Positions 48,615 through 58,134 are shown, numbered from the stretch's first letter. The stretch is 64,000 nucleotides of DNA from Ensifer sp. PDNC004 (GCF_016919405.1 NZ_CP070353.1:2046001-2110000); one strand, 5' to 3'. The notes: a model not told the origin generated them from the letters alone. Numbers and translations: made by a program.

Positions 48615-49511
48615 ATGACGAATTTAGGCGATCTTGAGATTTTTGCACGGGTCGTTTCCACCGGCAGTATGTCGGCAGCGGGGCGGGCGCTGGGGTTTTC
48701 CCCAGCTGTGATCTCCAAGCGCATCAAGAGACTCGAAGACCGGCTCGGAACGCGCCTGCTGCAGCGCACGACACGCCAGATTTCGCTGACGGAAGCCGGC
48801 CAGGGGTTTTACGACCGGGTGCTCGGCATCCTGACCGGCATCGAGGAGGCTGAAGCCTACGCCTCGGGCCGCTCGTCGCATGCGCTCGGGGTGCTGCGGA
48901 TATCGGCGCCCACTTCCTTCGGCCGCATGCACATCGCGCCGCATCTGACGACGTTCATGAAGGACCACCCGGATCTGAAGCTGCATATCGTGCTGACGGA
49001 CGAATTCACCGACATCGTCGCGGAAGGCTTCGACATGGCGGTTCGGATCGGCGAACTGGTGGATTCGTCGCTGGTCGCCCGCAAGCTTGCCCCCGTGCGC
49101 CGCCTGCTCTGCGCCTCGCCGGACTACATCGCCCGCAACGGCGCACCGAAAGAGATCGGCGACCTCGCCAGCCATCTCTGCCTGCCGGCGCACAACAACG
49201 ACAACTGGAAACTCGAAGGGCCCGAGGGCGCGCTGGTCTGGCACCCGGAAGGGCCGCTCGTCACCAACTCCTCGGAGATCGTGCGCGCCGCCGTCATCGC
49301 CGGCGCCGGCATTGCACTGCGCTCGACCTGGGATATCGGCCCGGAATTGCGCAGCGGCCAGCTGGTGCAGGTATTGCCGCAATGGGAAGGCTCGAAGCAG
49401 CTGACGCTCTCGGCAGTCTACCCGAGCCGGCAGTTCCTGCCGGCCAAGGTGCGCCTGTTCATCGACTATCTCGCCGAACTCTACGGACCGATCCCCTACT
49501 GGGAACAGTAG
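48615..49511 (+). CDS. LysR-type regulator, likely for glcDEF
   Basis: 298 aa from ATG 48615 (a TTG one codon earlier is also open). HTH MSAAGRALGFSPAVISKRIKRL, then LGTRLLQRTTRQISLTEAG. The effector domain ends with PLVTNSSEIVRAAVIAGAGI and ALRSTWDIGPELRSG. It is divergent from glcD with a dyad in between, so control of glycolate oxidase is likely. No strong ribosome site is visible. Confidence 0.88.
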   Translation: MTNLGDLEIFARVVSTGSMSAAGRALGFSPAVISKRIKRLEDRLGTRLLQRTTRQISLTEAGQGFYDRVLGILTGIEEAEAYASGRSSHALGVLRISAPTSFGRMHIAPHLTTFMKDHPDLKLHIVLTDEFTDIVAEGFDMAVRIGELVDSSLVARKLAPVRRLLCASPDYIARNGAPKEIGDLASHLCLPAHNNDNWKLEGPEGALVWHPEGPLVTNSSEIVRAAVIAGAGIALRSTWDIGPELRSGQLVQVLPQWEGSKQLTLSAVYPSRQFLPAKVRLFIDYLAELYGPIPYWEQ

Positions 49512-49540
49512 CCGGACCGGGCTGGATTTTTTTGTTTTCC

Positions 49541-49690
49541 GCAATTCCGGACGCAAAACCGCTGCGCACTTTTGCTGGAATTGCCTGCCTCTCGCAATTC
49601 CGGACGCAAAACCGCTGCGCACTTTTGCTGGAATTGCCTGCCTCTCGCAATTCCGGACGCAAAACCGCTGCGCACTTTTGCTGGAATTGC
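49541..49690. repeat. Three tandem copies of a 44-bp palindromic element
   Basis: Identical units GCAATTCCGG...GGAATTGC at 49541-49584, 49594-49637 and 49647-49690, separated by the identical 9-mer CTGCCTCTC (period 53). Each has 8-bp perfect terminal inverted repeats and inner GCAAAA/TTTTGC arms. It fills the gap between two convergent genes and ends one base before the DUF3422 stop. Such units recur in Ensifer intergenic regions; tandem triplication is less common. Confidence 0.9.
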
Positions 49691-50965
49691 TTACTTGTGC
49701 TCGCTGTCCTCGTGGTGCCGCCGGATGCGGCGCACGATCAACCAGACGCCGGCGACAGCGAAGGGCACGGCAAGCCCGGTCAGCAGACCGGGATCGATCG
49801 GCAGTTCGTGGCTGACCGCCTTGGCGAGATAGCCGAACAGCCCGACGACGTAATAGGAAATGGCGGCAACCGACAGACCTTCGACCGTCTGCTGCAGGCG
49901 CAACTGCAGTCTGGCGCGCCGGTCCATCGAGTTCAAAAGCGCGCTGTTCTGCCGCTCCAGCTCGACATCGACCCAGCTTCGAAGCAGCGCTGTCGCGCGG
50001 GCGAGCTTGCGCGACAGGTTGGCCTGACGCTCCTCGACCGACTGGCAGGTGCGCATCGCCGGCGCGAGGCGGCGCTCAAGGAAGGTGCCGACGGTCTCGT
50101 AGCCCGGCACGGGTGTTTCGGCGAGCGTGCGGATGCGCTCCTGAACGATGCCGTAATAGGCGCGGCTGGCGCCGAAGCGATAGAGGCTGAGCGCGGCACC
50201 GGCCTCGAGATCGGCCGCGAGCCGGGTGATCTCGGCCAGCATGTCGTCGGCCTCTTCGCGCACGTTTTCCTTCATGCGCTGCGTTATCGCCGTCAATCCG
50301 TCCTCGGTCCGGCGGATTTCCGGCGAGAGCGCCTGCGCAAGCGGCAGGCCCATCATCGCCAGCGTGCGGTAGGTCTCGATATCGAGCAGGCGTTGGACGA
50401 GCGCGCCGGTGCCGGCTTCGGTCATGCCGCAATCGATCACCAGGATCTGCGTCAGGCCGTCGCCGTTCTGGCGGAAGTCGGTCACGATCACCGCCTGGCC
50501 GTTCTTGGTCTCGCTAAAACAGAGGCTCGTCGGATCGAAGAGCTTGATCGCCTCGCGGGTTTCGGGCGTATCCGGCCGGATCTCCAGGCGGATTCCGGAG
50601 ATCAGCGAGCCTGGCGGCGAAAAGCCGTCGCCGAAGGGATGGATCGGCACCTCGCCGCCGAACTGCTCCGGCGCCGGCGCATCCCAGAAATAGGTCGAAA
50701 ACTCCGTATGCCGCTCCCAGCGCAACGTGCCCTGCCCCCACGGCATGGCATGGTGGTTGGCGTCACGTCCCGGCGGCGCGATACCGCGCGCTCGCGTCAG
50801 CTCCGACAGAACGGCATGGTCGACGATCGAGCCGCCATCCGTCAGGAAGGCGAGTTGAAAGATCACCCGTGGCGTGGTCACCAGCGCGTAAGGGCGCGAA
50901 TGAACCTCGCCCAAGGCGACGGCGCGCATCGGCGCCACTGGAAATGCAAAACTACCCTTTGCCAT
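49691..50965 (-). CDS. DUF3422 family membrane protein
   Basis: 424 aa from ATG 50965; a GTG seven codons upstream (50986) is also open. Family landmarks: ALGEVHSRPYALVTTPR, RWERHTEFSTYFWD and a central coiled region. The C-terminus has two transmembrane helices (~ISYYVVGLFGYLAKAV and LLTGLAVPFAVAGVWLIV). DUF3422 has no known function; members are thought to be inner-membrane proteins. It is divergent from the GntR gene. Confidence 0.87.
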   Translation of the reverse strand: MAKGSFAFPVAPMRAVALGEVHSRPYALVTTPRVIFQLAFLTDGGSIVDHAVLSELTRARGIAPPGRDANHHAMPWGQGTLRWERHTEFSTYFWDAPAPEQFGGEVPIHPFGDGFSPPGSLISGIRLEIRPDTPETREAIKLFDPTSLCFSETKNGQAVIVTDFRQNGDGLTQILVIDCGMTEAGTGALVQRLLDIETYRTLAMMGLPLAQALSPEIRRTEDGLTAITQRMKENVREEADDMLAEITRLAADLEAGAALSLYRFGASRAYYGIVQERIRTLAETPVPGYETVGTFLERRLAPAMRTCQSVEERQANLSRKLARATALLRSWVDVELERQNSALLNSMDRRARLQLRLQQTVEGLSVAAISYYVVGLFGYLAKAVSHELPIDPGLLTGLAVPFAVAGVWLIVRRIRRHHEDSEHK

Positions 50966-51085
50966 GAAGCGCCTTGTCCCCCTCACGCGTTCATCACGAC
51001 TTCCTTATCAACGGAAAGAGCAAAAGAACAAAGGACGCATTGCCGCAGTTTGACTTTTGTCAGTCGCATCCCATCGGACACAGCC

Positions 51086-51110
51086 AAGTGGACAATCAAA
51101 TTGACCACTT
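51086..51110. promoter_or_regulatory. 25-bp operator-like dyad upstream of GntR gene
   Basis: AAGTGGACAAT-CAA-ATTGACCACTT: arms match except one base pair. The TGG...CCA core fits FadR/LldR-type GntR operators. It overlaps the -35 box of the promoter at 51101-51129. Confidence 0.6.
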
Positions 51111-51129
51111 GCCGCGACCTGCCTAGATT
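51101..51129 (+). promoter_or_regulatory. Promoter TTGACC-N17-TAGATT of GntR gene
   Basis: A near-consensus sigma-70 promoter. Its -35 element is the right arm of the operator dyad, so binding of the regulator would block RNA polymerase: autorepression. The start of transcription should be near 51136. Confidence 0.6.
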
Positions 51130-51252
51130 GCGGCGCTGATGGGAGGAGCGCCGAGCATCGACGCTCTTCCACCGCCCTTGCCGCATTGCAAACCGACCAT
51201 CCGCGATTTCGGACGAAACCCGGCCGAAATCCTCGTGGTCTGGAGACCAGAC

Positions 51253-52041
51253 GTGACCGAAGACCAGATCGACCTTTTCGCCCGTATCAGCCACAGCCGC
51301 ACGGCGGACGAGGTCGTGCAGCAAATCGAACTTCTGATCCTCGAGGGTGTATTGCGCGACGGCGACCGCTTGCCCGGCGAGCGGGAGCTCTCCAAGCGCT
51401 TCGACGTCTCGCGGCCGATCTTGCGCGAGGCGCTGAAGGAACTCGAAGGGCGCGGCCTCGTTGAAAGCCGCCACGGCGGCGGCACCTTCGTCGCCGACGT
51501 CGTCGGGCAGATCTTTTCCAGGCCGCTGATCGATCTCATCGCGCGCCATCACAAGGCGACCCAGGACTACCTCGAATACCGGCGCGAGCTCGAGGGTCTG
51601 ACCGCGGAACTGGCGGCGACCCGCGCGACCGATTACGACCGGGACATCCTGACACGGATCATCGAGCGCATGCGCAAGGCGCACGCCGCCGGTGATTTCG
51701 ATGCCGAACTCGAAGCCGACATCGAACTGCATCAGGCGATCGGCGAAAGCGCCCATAACATCATTCTCCTGCACACGCTGCGCGCCTGCTACCGTCTGCT
51801 GCAGCAAGGCATCTTCTTCCATCGCAATTCGGTGTTCGATGCGCCGGGCGCGCGCGACCGGCTTCTCGTCCAGCACGAAGCGATCTACGAGGCGATCATG
51901 GCAAGGGATCCGGCGAAGGCGAAAGCCGCCTCGCAGAACCATATCGACTTCGTCGCCGCCGCCACCCGCGAGGCGGAACGCACCGGAGAATGGAACCGCA
52001 TCGCCCGGCTGCGCATGCAGCAGCGCGACCGCGCGAACTGA
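51253..52041 (+). CDS. GntR/FadR-family regulator
   Basis: 262 aa from GTG 51253 with GGAGA ahead. An ATG at 51139 adds 38 non-conserved residues and would be almost leaderless. N-terminal winged helix (GDRLPGERELSKRFDVSRPI, LREALKELEGRGLVESRHGG), C-terminal FCD domain with the helical effector pocket (LHQAIGESAHNIILLHTLRA, HEAIYEAIMARDPAKAKAAS). FadR/LldR subfamily, often sensing carboxylates such as lactate or glycolate. Its target gene is unknown; only its own promoter shows an operator. Confidence 0.9.
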   Translation: MTEDQIDLFARISHSRTADEVVQQIELLILEGVLRDGDRLPGERELSKRFDVSRPILREALKELEGRGLVESRHGGGTFVADVVGQIFSRPLIDLIARHHKATQDYLEYRRELEGLTAELAATRATDYDRDILTRIIERMRKAHAAGDFDAELEADIELHQAIGESAHNIILLHTLRACYRLLQQGIFFHRNSVFDAPGARDRLLVQHEAIYEAIMARDPAKAKAASQNHIDFVAAATREAERTGEWNRIARLRMQQRDRAN

Positions 52042-52353
52042 TGGATCGGCCTACGCCACCCTCGGCTCCGCCTCCGCAGCTGCCTCCCCGGGGCGGAACC
52101 GATCGCCCTTGTGATCTCGGACCGTTCCAGCCCGCAACCAATCGTGATCGGAAGACAACGTATGGCTGTCGGTCGGTTTGTAAACTTGCCGCGAAAACAC
52201 CATATCCTGTCGTATCCGGACCACAGTTCTGCGGAAAGCAAGCGGCATATCCGGCTGCCGAATGACCGCGACATTTACACGCTACAGGACGCTGCCATAC
52301 TGGCCGGCAAAGCAACTGAGATCACTGATTCGCCGAGAGGAGCACAGACGACC
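52042..52353. other. 312-bp region upstream of the Nudix gene
   Basis: Open in the Nudix frame back to ATG 52111, but the residues are not protein-like (proline/serine-rich, no homology pattern). No structure or RNA gene recognised. Confidence 0.4.
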
Positions 52354-52860
52354 TTGAACTTCTTGAACAGGCTCGCATCCGATGTCCAATTGATGCTGCG
52401 TCGACCGGCGCGCATGCAGTACGCCGCGCTCTGCTATCGGATCCGCAAGAAGACCAAGGCTCTCGAAATCCTCCTGATCACCAGCCGCGATACGGGCCGC
52501 TGGGTCATCCCCAAGGGATGGCCGATGCAGGGCAAGCGCGCCCACGAAGTGGCCGAGCGCGAAGCCTACGAGGAGGCCGGCGTCAAGGGGCATGTGCAGA
52601 AGGCGACCGCCGGGTACTATCTCTATCAGAAACGCATGGACCACGGCCTGAAGATTTCGGTCAAGGTGCAGGTCCACGCGCTGGAAGTCGACGACCTCTG
52701 CAAGCACTTCCCCGAGGAAGGGCGCCGGCAGCTCGAATGGGTCGACTACAGGGAAGCAGCCTCACGGGTTGCCGAACCGTCGTTGAAAGATCTCATCCTC
52801 GCCTTCGGCGAGCGCATGGAGAGCGCGTCAACGCCGATCCCGAAGGCCGTGAACGGCTAA
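52354..52860 (+). CDS. Nudix hydrolase, diphosphoinositol-polyphosphate-phosphatase-like
   Basis: 168 aa from TTG 52354, chosen because the protein-like sequence starts at LNFLNRLASDVQLM and AGAGGAG lies upstream. ATG 52393 and a longer frame from 52111 are alternatives. The Nudix box spans GWPMQGK to REAYEEAGV: the essential REAYEE is intact but the first Glu of the canonical Gx5E is Lys. VIPKGWP and YYLYQKR fit the DIPP-like subgroup. It hydrolyses nucleoside or inositol diphosphates; substrate unknown. Confidence 0.8.
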   Translation: MNFLNRLASDVQLMLRRPARMQYAALCYRIRKKTKALEILLITSRDTGRWVIPKGWPMQGKRAHEVAEREAYEEAGVKGHVQKATAGYYLYQKRMDHGLKISVKVQVHALEVDDLCKHFPEEGRRQLEWVDYREAASRVAEPSLKDLILAFGERMESASTPIPKAVNG

Positions 52861-52999
52861 TCTCTCCGTCCGTCCCCCGAGGACATTCAAAGCCTCCCGA
52901 CACGGGTTCCCGGCCTGCGCCACACGGATGTCCATCAAATCCACTTGAATGCGTGTCGCAGTGGCCTTAGTGGCCGTTGTGACAATGGAGTTTCCGGCA

Positions 53000-54505
53000 G
53001 TGGCCAAGCCGCGCACGCACCTCGCAAAACAGACGATCGATAAAGACCTCGACAAGTTCAGCCTTGCCGAAGAAGCCTCGCAGCATGTCAAGCGCAGCCT
53101 GGCGGCGCCCGCGCTCGCCGGGCTATTCCTGCTGTTGAGCATGGCCTTTGCCGCGAGCTTCGTGACGAGTTCAGCAACCGCGCCGATCATCATCGCGGCT
53201 GCCGCCATCGCCGGCTACATGGCCATGAACATCGGCGCCAACGACGTGACCAACAACGTCGGTGCGGCCGTCGGCGCCAAGGCGATGTCGATGGCAACGG
53301 CACTCACCATCGCCGCCATTTTCGAAATCGCCGGGGCTCTGCTTGCCGGGCGGCAGGTCTCGCTGACGATCGAGGCCGGCATCGTCTACGGCGAAGACGT
53401 GCTCGGCGCGCAGACGATCGTCTGGATCATGATGGCGGCCCTCGCCTCCTCGGCGGCGTGGATCAACATCGCCACCTATTCCGGAGCGCCGGTTTCGACC
53501 ACGCATTCGGTCATCGGCGGCATCGTCGGCGCCGGCATCGCGGCCGCCGGCTTCTCCAGCGTGCAATGGTGGTCGCTTGCCGGCATTACGCTCAGCTGGT
53601 CGGTCTCACCGCTACTCGGCGGCGCAATCGCCGCCGCCTTCCTCGCCTTCCTCAAGGAATTCATCATCTACCGCGAGGACAAGATCGCCGCGGCCAGGCA
53701 ATGGATGCCGGTCATCCTCGGCGTGACCGCCGGCTGCTTCACGGCCTATCTCGCGGTGATCGCCCTGGTTCAGGTGGCAGCGATAAGCATGCCCGTGGGC
53801 CTTGCCGCCGGCGTCGTTGCGGGTTTCGCGGTCTATCTGCAGGCAAAGCCGTGGATCGTCAGGCAATCGGAAGGGCTCGACAACCGCAACCAGTCGCTGC
53901 GCCGGCTCTTCCGCCTGCCATTGATCGTGGCCGCCGCGCTGCTCTCCTTCGCCCACGGCGCCAACGACGTCTCCAACGCCATCGGGCCGTTGTCAGCGAT
54001 CGTCTCGGCGCTCGACGGCGTCGTCACCACGGACAAGTCGCCTGCCCCCTTATGGGAACTGGCGATCGGCGCGCTCGGCATTTCGATCGGTCTTTTGCTC
54101 TACGGCCCGAAGCTCATCCGCGTCGTCGGCCAGGAGATCACCAAGCTCAACCCGATGCGCGCCTTCTGCGTCGCGCTTGCCACCGCCGTCACCGTGCTTC
54201 TGGCATCCGCGCTCGGCCTGCCGATCAGCTCGACCCACACGGCCGTCGGCGCTGTCTTCGGCGTCGGCTTCTTCCGCGAATGGTACATCCGCAATTCCAA
54301 GCGGCGCCTGGAGTATGTCCGACAGAAAACGGGACAGGCCGACTTCATGGAATCGGCCGAAACGAACTTCGCCGAAGTTCGGCGCCGGCGGCTCGTGCGC
54401 CGCTCGCATTTCCTCACCATTATCGGCGCCTGGGTCATCACCGTCCCGGCATCGGCGGCCCTGTCGGCCGTGCTTTATTTCATCCTCTCCGGCATTTTCA
54501 CCTGA
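53000..54505 (+). CDS. pit: Inorganic phosphate transporter, Pit family
   Basis: 501 aa from GTG 53000, with GGAG ahead; ATG 52949 or 52985 would lengthen it. Hydrophobic, about 10-12 helices, with the two repeated PHO-4 signatures [17 protein letters not shown] and [16 protein letters not shown], plus [14 protein letters not shown] and [13 protein letters not shown] low-affinity phosphate/H+ symporter. In S. meliloti pit is preceded by a DUF47 gene; none is present here. It is followed by rsmE after 11 bp. Confidence 0.92.
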   Translation: MAKPRTHLAKQTIDKDLDKFSLAEEASQHVKRSLAAPALAGLFLLLSMAFAASFVTSSATAPIIIAAAAIAGYMAMNIGANDVTNNVGAAVGAKAMSMATALTIAAIFEIAGALLAGRQVSLTIEAGIVYGEDVLGAQTIVWIMMAALASSAAWINIATYSGAPVSTTHSVIGGIVGAGIAAAGFSSVQWWSLAGITLSWSVSPLLGGAIAAAFLAFLKEFIIYREDKIAAARQWMPVILGVTAGCFTAYLAVIALVQVAAISMPVGLAAGVVAGFAVYLQAKPWIVRQSEGLDNRNQSLRRLFRLPLIVAAALLSFAHGANDVSNAIGPLSAIVSALDGVVTTDKSPAPLWELAIGALGISIGLLLYGPKLIRVVGQEITKLNPMRAFCVALATAVTVLLASALGLPISSTHTAVGAVFGVGFFREWYIRNSKRRLEYVRQKTGQADFMESAETNFAEVRRRRLVRRSHFLTIIGAWVITVPASAALSAVLYFILSGIFT

Positions 54506-54516
54506 AGGTCCTCTCG

Positions 54517-55254
54517 ATGCGCGCCAATTTTCGCATGCAGCGACTGTTCGTCGAACACTCCTTGAGCGCCGGCTCGGCGCACGAGGCGACCAAGGAGCAG
54601 TTCAACTACCTGGTGAACGTGCTGCGCTACGAAGAGGGCACCTCGATCCTGGTCTTCAACGGGCGCGATGGCGAATGGCGGGCCGAGCTTTCCTTCGCAG
54701 CCAAGAAGCGGCTGGTGCTCACCCCCGTCGAGCAGACGCGCCCGCAGCCTAAGCCTTGCGACCTCGTCTACCTCTTTGCCCCGCTCAAGGTCGGGCGGCT
54801 CGACTATCTCGTGCAGAAGGCTGTCGAAATGGGCAGCGGCACCTTGCAGCCGGTCATGACGCAGCACGTGCAGGGCAAGCTCGGCAACATCGAGCGCGTT
54901 CGCGCCAATGTCATCGAAGCCGCCGAGCAATGCGGCGTGCTCGGCATTCCCGATGTCGCGGAGCCGCGCCGGCTCGAAGACCTGCTCGCCACCTGGCCGG
55001 GCGACCGGCGCATCATCTTCTGCGACGAAGGCAGCGACAGCCAGAATCCGCTGCCGATCCTCTCCAGCATCAAGGAAGAGAAGCTCGCACTTCTGATTGG
55101 CCCGGAAGGCGGTTTCTCGGAAACAGAGCGCACACTGTTGCACAGCCTCGATTTCGTGACCGCCATTCCGCTTGGGCCCCGCATCCTCAGGGCCGACACG
55201 GCAGCGGTCGCCGCCATGGCGGTCATCCAGGCCACTGTCGGCGACTGGCGATAG
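54517..55254 (+). CDS. rsmE: 16S rRNA (uracil1498-N3)-methyltransferase RsmE
   Basis: 245 aa from ATG 54517 ([20 protein letters not shown]). SPOUT/trefoil-knot methyltransferase with [12 protein letters not shown] and [20 protein letters not shown], the SAM-binding knot. The N-terminal PUA-like domain has [20 protein letters not shown]. Only 11 bp from pit, so cotranscribed. Confidence 0.95.
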   Translation: MRANFRMQRLFVEHSLSAGSAHEATKEQFNYLVNVLRYEEGTSILVFNGRDGEWRAELSFAAKKRLVLTPVEQTRPQPKPCDLVYLFAPLKVGRLDYLVQKAVEMGSGTLQPVMTQHVQGKLGNIERVRANVIEAAEQCGVLGIPDVAEPRRLEDLLATWPGDRRIIFCDEGSDSQNPLPILSSIKEEKLALLIGPEGGFSETERTLLHSLDFVTAIPLGPRILRADTAAVAAMAVIQATVGDWR

Positions 55255-55497
55255 CCGGTCGCTGCCAAGCAAATCGGACGCCGCTCGCTCCCCTAGAAGA
55301 AGGCGATCACTGCGACAAGGCAGAGTTGGGTCAACAAACCCCATTTCCGCGGTGCTTGCTCCAGAGCAAGCAAATGTCCTAGTTTTTTTGATGAGATCTT
55401 GAAAGAAATTGACTTGCACCGCACCTGATAACGGTTCAAGCAGCCTCCATCATCTCCCGCTAACCTGCGGGAGCCGCCCAAACAAAAGAAGACGCTC

Positions 55498-56871
55498 ATG
55501 GCCCGAGATACCACCGACCAGACGCCGGTAACCTCTGTCGCTGACCTGACCGCCTACCTGGCCGAAGGTTCGAAACCGGAGGAGCGGTTCCGGATCGGCA
55601 CGGAGCACGAAAAGTTCGCCTTCTTTAAGGCGGATAACAGCCCTGTCCCCTATTTCGGCGAGGCCAGCATCCAGGCGCTTCTGAACGGCATGGCGGCGAA
55701 GAGCGGCTGGGAACCGATCATCGACGAAGGCAACATCATCGGCCTTGCCGAGCAATCGGGCAACGGCGCGATCTCGCTGGAACCGGGTGGACAGTTCGAG
55801 CTTTCCGGCGCGCCGCTCGAAAACCTGCACCAAACCTGCAAGGAATCGAACCAGCATCTGGCGGTCCTGCGCGAAGTCGCCGAGCCGCTCGGCATCCGTT
55901 TCCTCGGCATCGGCGGCAGCCCCAAGTGGACCTTCGAAGAAACGCCGCGCATGCCGAAATCGCGCTACGGCATCATGAGCCGCTACATGCCCAAGGTCGG
56001 CACCAAGGGCCTCGACATGATGTACCGCACCTGCACCATCCAAGTGAACCTCGACTTCTCCTCGGAAGAGGACATGCGCCGCAAGATGCAGGTGTCCCTG
56101 AAGCTGCAGCCGCTCTCGACGGCGCTGTTTGCCAGCTCGCCCTTTACCGATGGCAAGCCGAACGGGCTGCTCTCCTGGCGCGGCGACATCTGGCGCGACA
56201 CCGACAACCAGCGCGCCGGCCTGCTTCCGTCTGCTTTCCGCCCGGATTTCGGCTTTGCCGACTACGTTGAGTGGGCGCTGGACGTGCCGATGTACTTCGT
56301 CGTGCGCGACGGCCACTACCACGATTGCACCCATATCACCTTCCGCCAGTTCATGGGCGGCGCGCTCAAGGGCGAGGTCGCCGACTGGCAGCCGAACATG
56401 GGCGACTGGACCAACCATCTGTCGACGCTGTTCCCCGACGTGCGCCTGAAGCGCTTCCTCGAAATGCGCGGCGCGGATGGCGGCCCGTGGCGGCGGATCT
56501 GCGCGCTGCCGGCCTTCTGGGTCGGCCTGCTCTACGACGGCGAAGCACTCGACGCCGCCGAGGCACTGACGCGTGACTGGACGCTCGAAGAGGTGAGCGC
56601 CATGCGCAACGCCGTGCCGGCGCAGGCGCTTGCCGCCAAGTTCCGCAGCGGCAGCCTCTACGACATCGCGCGCGAGGTCATCGCCATTTCGCGTGGCGGC
56701 CTGAAGCGCCGCAACCGGCTGAACGGCGACGGTATCGACGAAAGCCAGTTCCTGGCGCCGCTCGACGAGGTGCTGGCCAAGAAGGCGACGCTCGCGGAAG
56801 ACCTTTTGGCGCTCTACAATGGTCGCTGGAACGGCTCCGTCGATCCGGTCTTCGCCGAATACCAGTACTAA
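55498..56871 (+). CDS. gshA: Glutamate-cysteine ligase (plant/alphaproteobacterial GshA)
   Basis: 457 aa, GCS2-type ligase as in plants and rhizobia, unrelated in sequence to the E. coli enzyme. It makes gamma-glutamylcysteine for glutathione. Motifs FRIGTEHEKFAF, ISLEPGGQFELSGAPL, MYRTCTIQVNLDF and FRQFMGG. The two Cys involved in redox regulation of the plant enzyme cannot be assigned here. ATG 55498. A TATA-rich stretch lies at 55375-55430. Confidence 0.94.
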   Translation: MARDTTDQTPVTSVADLTAYLAEGSKPEERFRIGTEHEKFAFFKADNSPVPYFGEASIQALLNGMAAKSGWEPIIDEGNIIGLAEQSGNGAISLEPGGQFELSGAPLENLHQTCKESNQHLAVLREVAEPLGIRFLGIGGSPKWTFEETPRMPKSRYGIMSRYMPKVGTKGLDMMYRTCTIQVNLDFSSEEDMRRKMQVSLKLQPLSTALFASSPFTDGKPNGLLSWRGDIWRDTDNQRAGLLPSAFRPDFGFADYVEWALDVPMYFVVRDGHYHDCTHITFRQFMGGALKGEVADWQPNMGDWTNHLSTLFPDVRLKRFLEMRGADGGPWRRICALPAFWVGLLYDGEALDAAEALTRDWTLEEVSAMRNAVPAQALAAKFRSGSLYDIAREVIAISRGGLKRRNRLNGDGIDESQFLAPLDEVLAKKATLAEDLLALYNGRWNGSVDPVFAEYQY

Positions 56872-56996
56872 GGCCCACACGGGCGCGCGACGCCTGTCGC
56901 GCCCCTTCAAAAAGCGGTTCCCAGGCCCCGATTTCCCGTTATAGTGCAAGGATATGCGTCGCTTAAAGCGCCGCGCGTCCATAAAGGGGAACTGGG

Positions 56997-57827
56997 ATGG
57001 CACCGCTTTTCGACATGTTCGCGCAGGCACAGAACGGCAAGGCCATCGAGTTGATGGCGCAACAGTTCGGCATCGCCCAGGAGCAGATGACGAAGGCGAC
57101 GGCGGCACTGCTGCCGGCCTTCTCCGCCGCCTTCAAGCGCAACACCGCCAACCCCTATGACTTCGGCGCCCTGCTGACCGCGCTTGGCAGCGGCAACTAC
57201 GCCAAATACTTCGAAGACATGAGCCAGGCCTTTACGCCGCAGGGCATGGCCGACGGCAACGGCGTTCTCGGACAACTGTTCGGCTCGAAGGAAATGTCGC
57301 GCGCGATCGCCGCGCAGGCGGCCCAGGTCACCGGCATCAGCCAGGAAATCTACAAGCAGATGCTGCCTGTCATGGCCGATACGCTGATGGGCGGGCTGTT
57401 CAAGCAGACGACCGGCCAGTTTGCCGCCGCAAGCGGTGCCTTTGCCAACAATCCGATGGCAACCGCGATGCGGCAATGGATGGAAGCGGCCGGTTTCGCC
57501 AAGAAGGCGGAACCGCAGCCGAACCCGTTCGACAATCCCTTCACCCAGGCAATGCAGGGTTTCTTCGGCATGGCTCCGAAAAAGGAAGAGAAGCCGAAGA
57601 CAGCTGACGTCTTTGCCGACAACCCCTTCGTCAAGGCATTTCAGGACATGATGCAGGCGGGTGCCGCCGGCGCGCAGAAGCCGGCACCCGACAATCCGGC
57701 GCTGGCCCAATTCTCCCAGGTGATGAACAGCATGTTCGACACCGGGCTGGAGATGCAGAAGGAATACCAGAAGAACGTCGAGGCGCTGTTCGACCTCTAC
57801 AAGGCCGGCCCCGGCACAAAGGGCTGA
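56997..57827 (+). CDS. DUF937 family protein
   Basis: 276 aa, start ATG 56997 with GGGGAACTGGG before it. Alanine/glutamine-rich helical protein (QFGIAQEQMTKATAALLPAF) with the YidB-like DUF937 beginning. The C-terminal half has NPFDNPFTQAMQGFFG-type repeats of NPF. No signal peptide. Function unknown. Confidence 0.75.
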   Translation: MAPLFDMFAQAQNGKAIELMAQQFGIAQEQMTKATAALLPAFSAAFKRNTANPYDFGALLTALGSGNYAKYFEDMSQAFTPQGMADGNGVLGQLFGSKEMSRAIAAQAAQVTGISQEIYKQMLPVMADTLMGGLFKQTTGQFAAASGAFANNPMATAMRQWMEAAGFAKKAEPQPNPFDNPFTQAMQGFFGMAPKKEEKPKTADVFADNPFVKAFQDMMQAGAAGAQKPAPDNPALAQFSQVMNSMFDTGLEMQKEYQKNVEALFDLYKAGPGTKG

Positions 57828-57917
57828 GGCCACCCCTCCCCGACGAAAGACATCCCGCGCCTCCATCGGACACAGCGATCGCCTGCGCGGCGTCAGCGCG
57901 TTGTCTCTAATAGCTTC

Positions 57918-57961
57918 GGAAAGAAAAAGGCCCGGTACATGTCTTGGTCATGCACCGGGCC
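57918..57961 (-). terminator. Minus-strand intrinsic terminator
   Basis: On the minus strand GGCCCGGTGCATG, a 7-base loop, CATGTACCGGGCC (one G-T pair), then TTTTTCTTTCC. It is 174 bp beyond the DUF1127 stop and ends transcription of that gene or of a 3'-derived RNA. Confidence 0.9.
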
Positions 57962-58134
57962 AAGCGGCAGGGTCTATTGGCTCTACCCTGCGGGGAACGT
58001 TTGGGCACGCGACCCTTGAGGTCAGCAGCGCCGAAACTCTGAAATTCGCAGCATGACCCGCGGCGGCGGCAGGCTTTCGCGGATCATGCTCGACTGGCAC
58101 ATCTCAAGCGGCGGGATGCGCCATTGGGGTACGT
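57962..58134 (-). ncRNA. Structured 3' region of DUF1127 gene, possible small RNA
   Basis: 173 nt between the DUF1127 stop and the terminator. It contains a perfect 7-bp hairpin GCAGGGT / ACCCTGC (57967-57991) right before the terminator. In other alphaproteobacteria 3' regions of DUF1127 genes are processed into small RNAs; that is the only reason for this call, and I do not recognise the sequence. Confidence 0.35.

Noticed and set aside
49541..49690. Possible CRISPR array (44-bp repeats with short spacers)
   Set aside because: Spacers are identical 9-mers, repeats are palindromic hairpins, and no cas gene is near.
49382..51139. 585-aa plus-strand frame across the palindrome array and opposite DUF3422
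   Set aside because: Translates the palindromes (repeated peptide with no biological sense) and the antisense of DUF3422.
53458..55254. 598-aa plus-strand frame starting inside pit and running into rsmE
   Set aside because: Out of frame with pit; only its last 245 codons (from 54517) are real, as RsmE.
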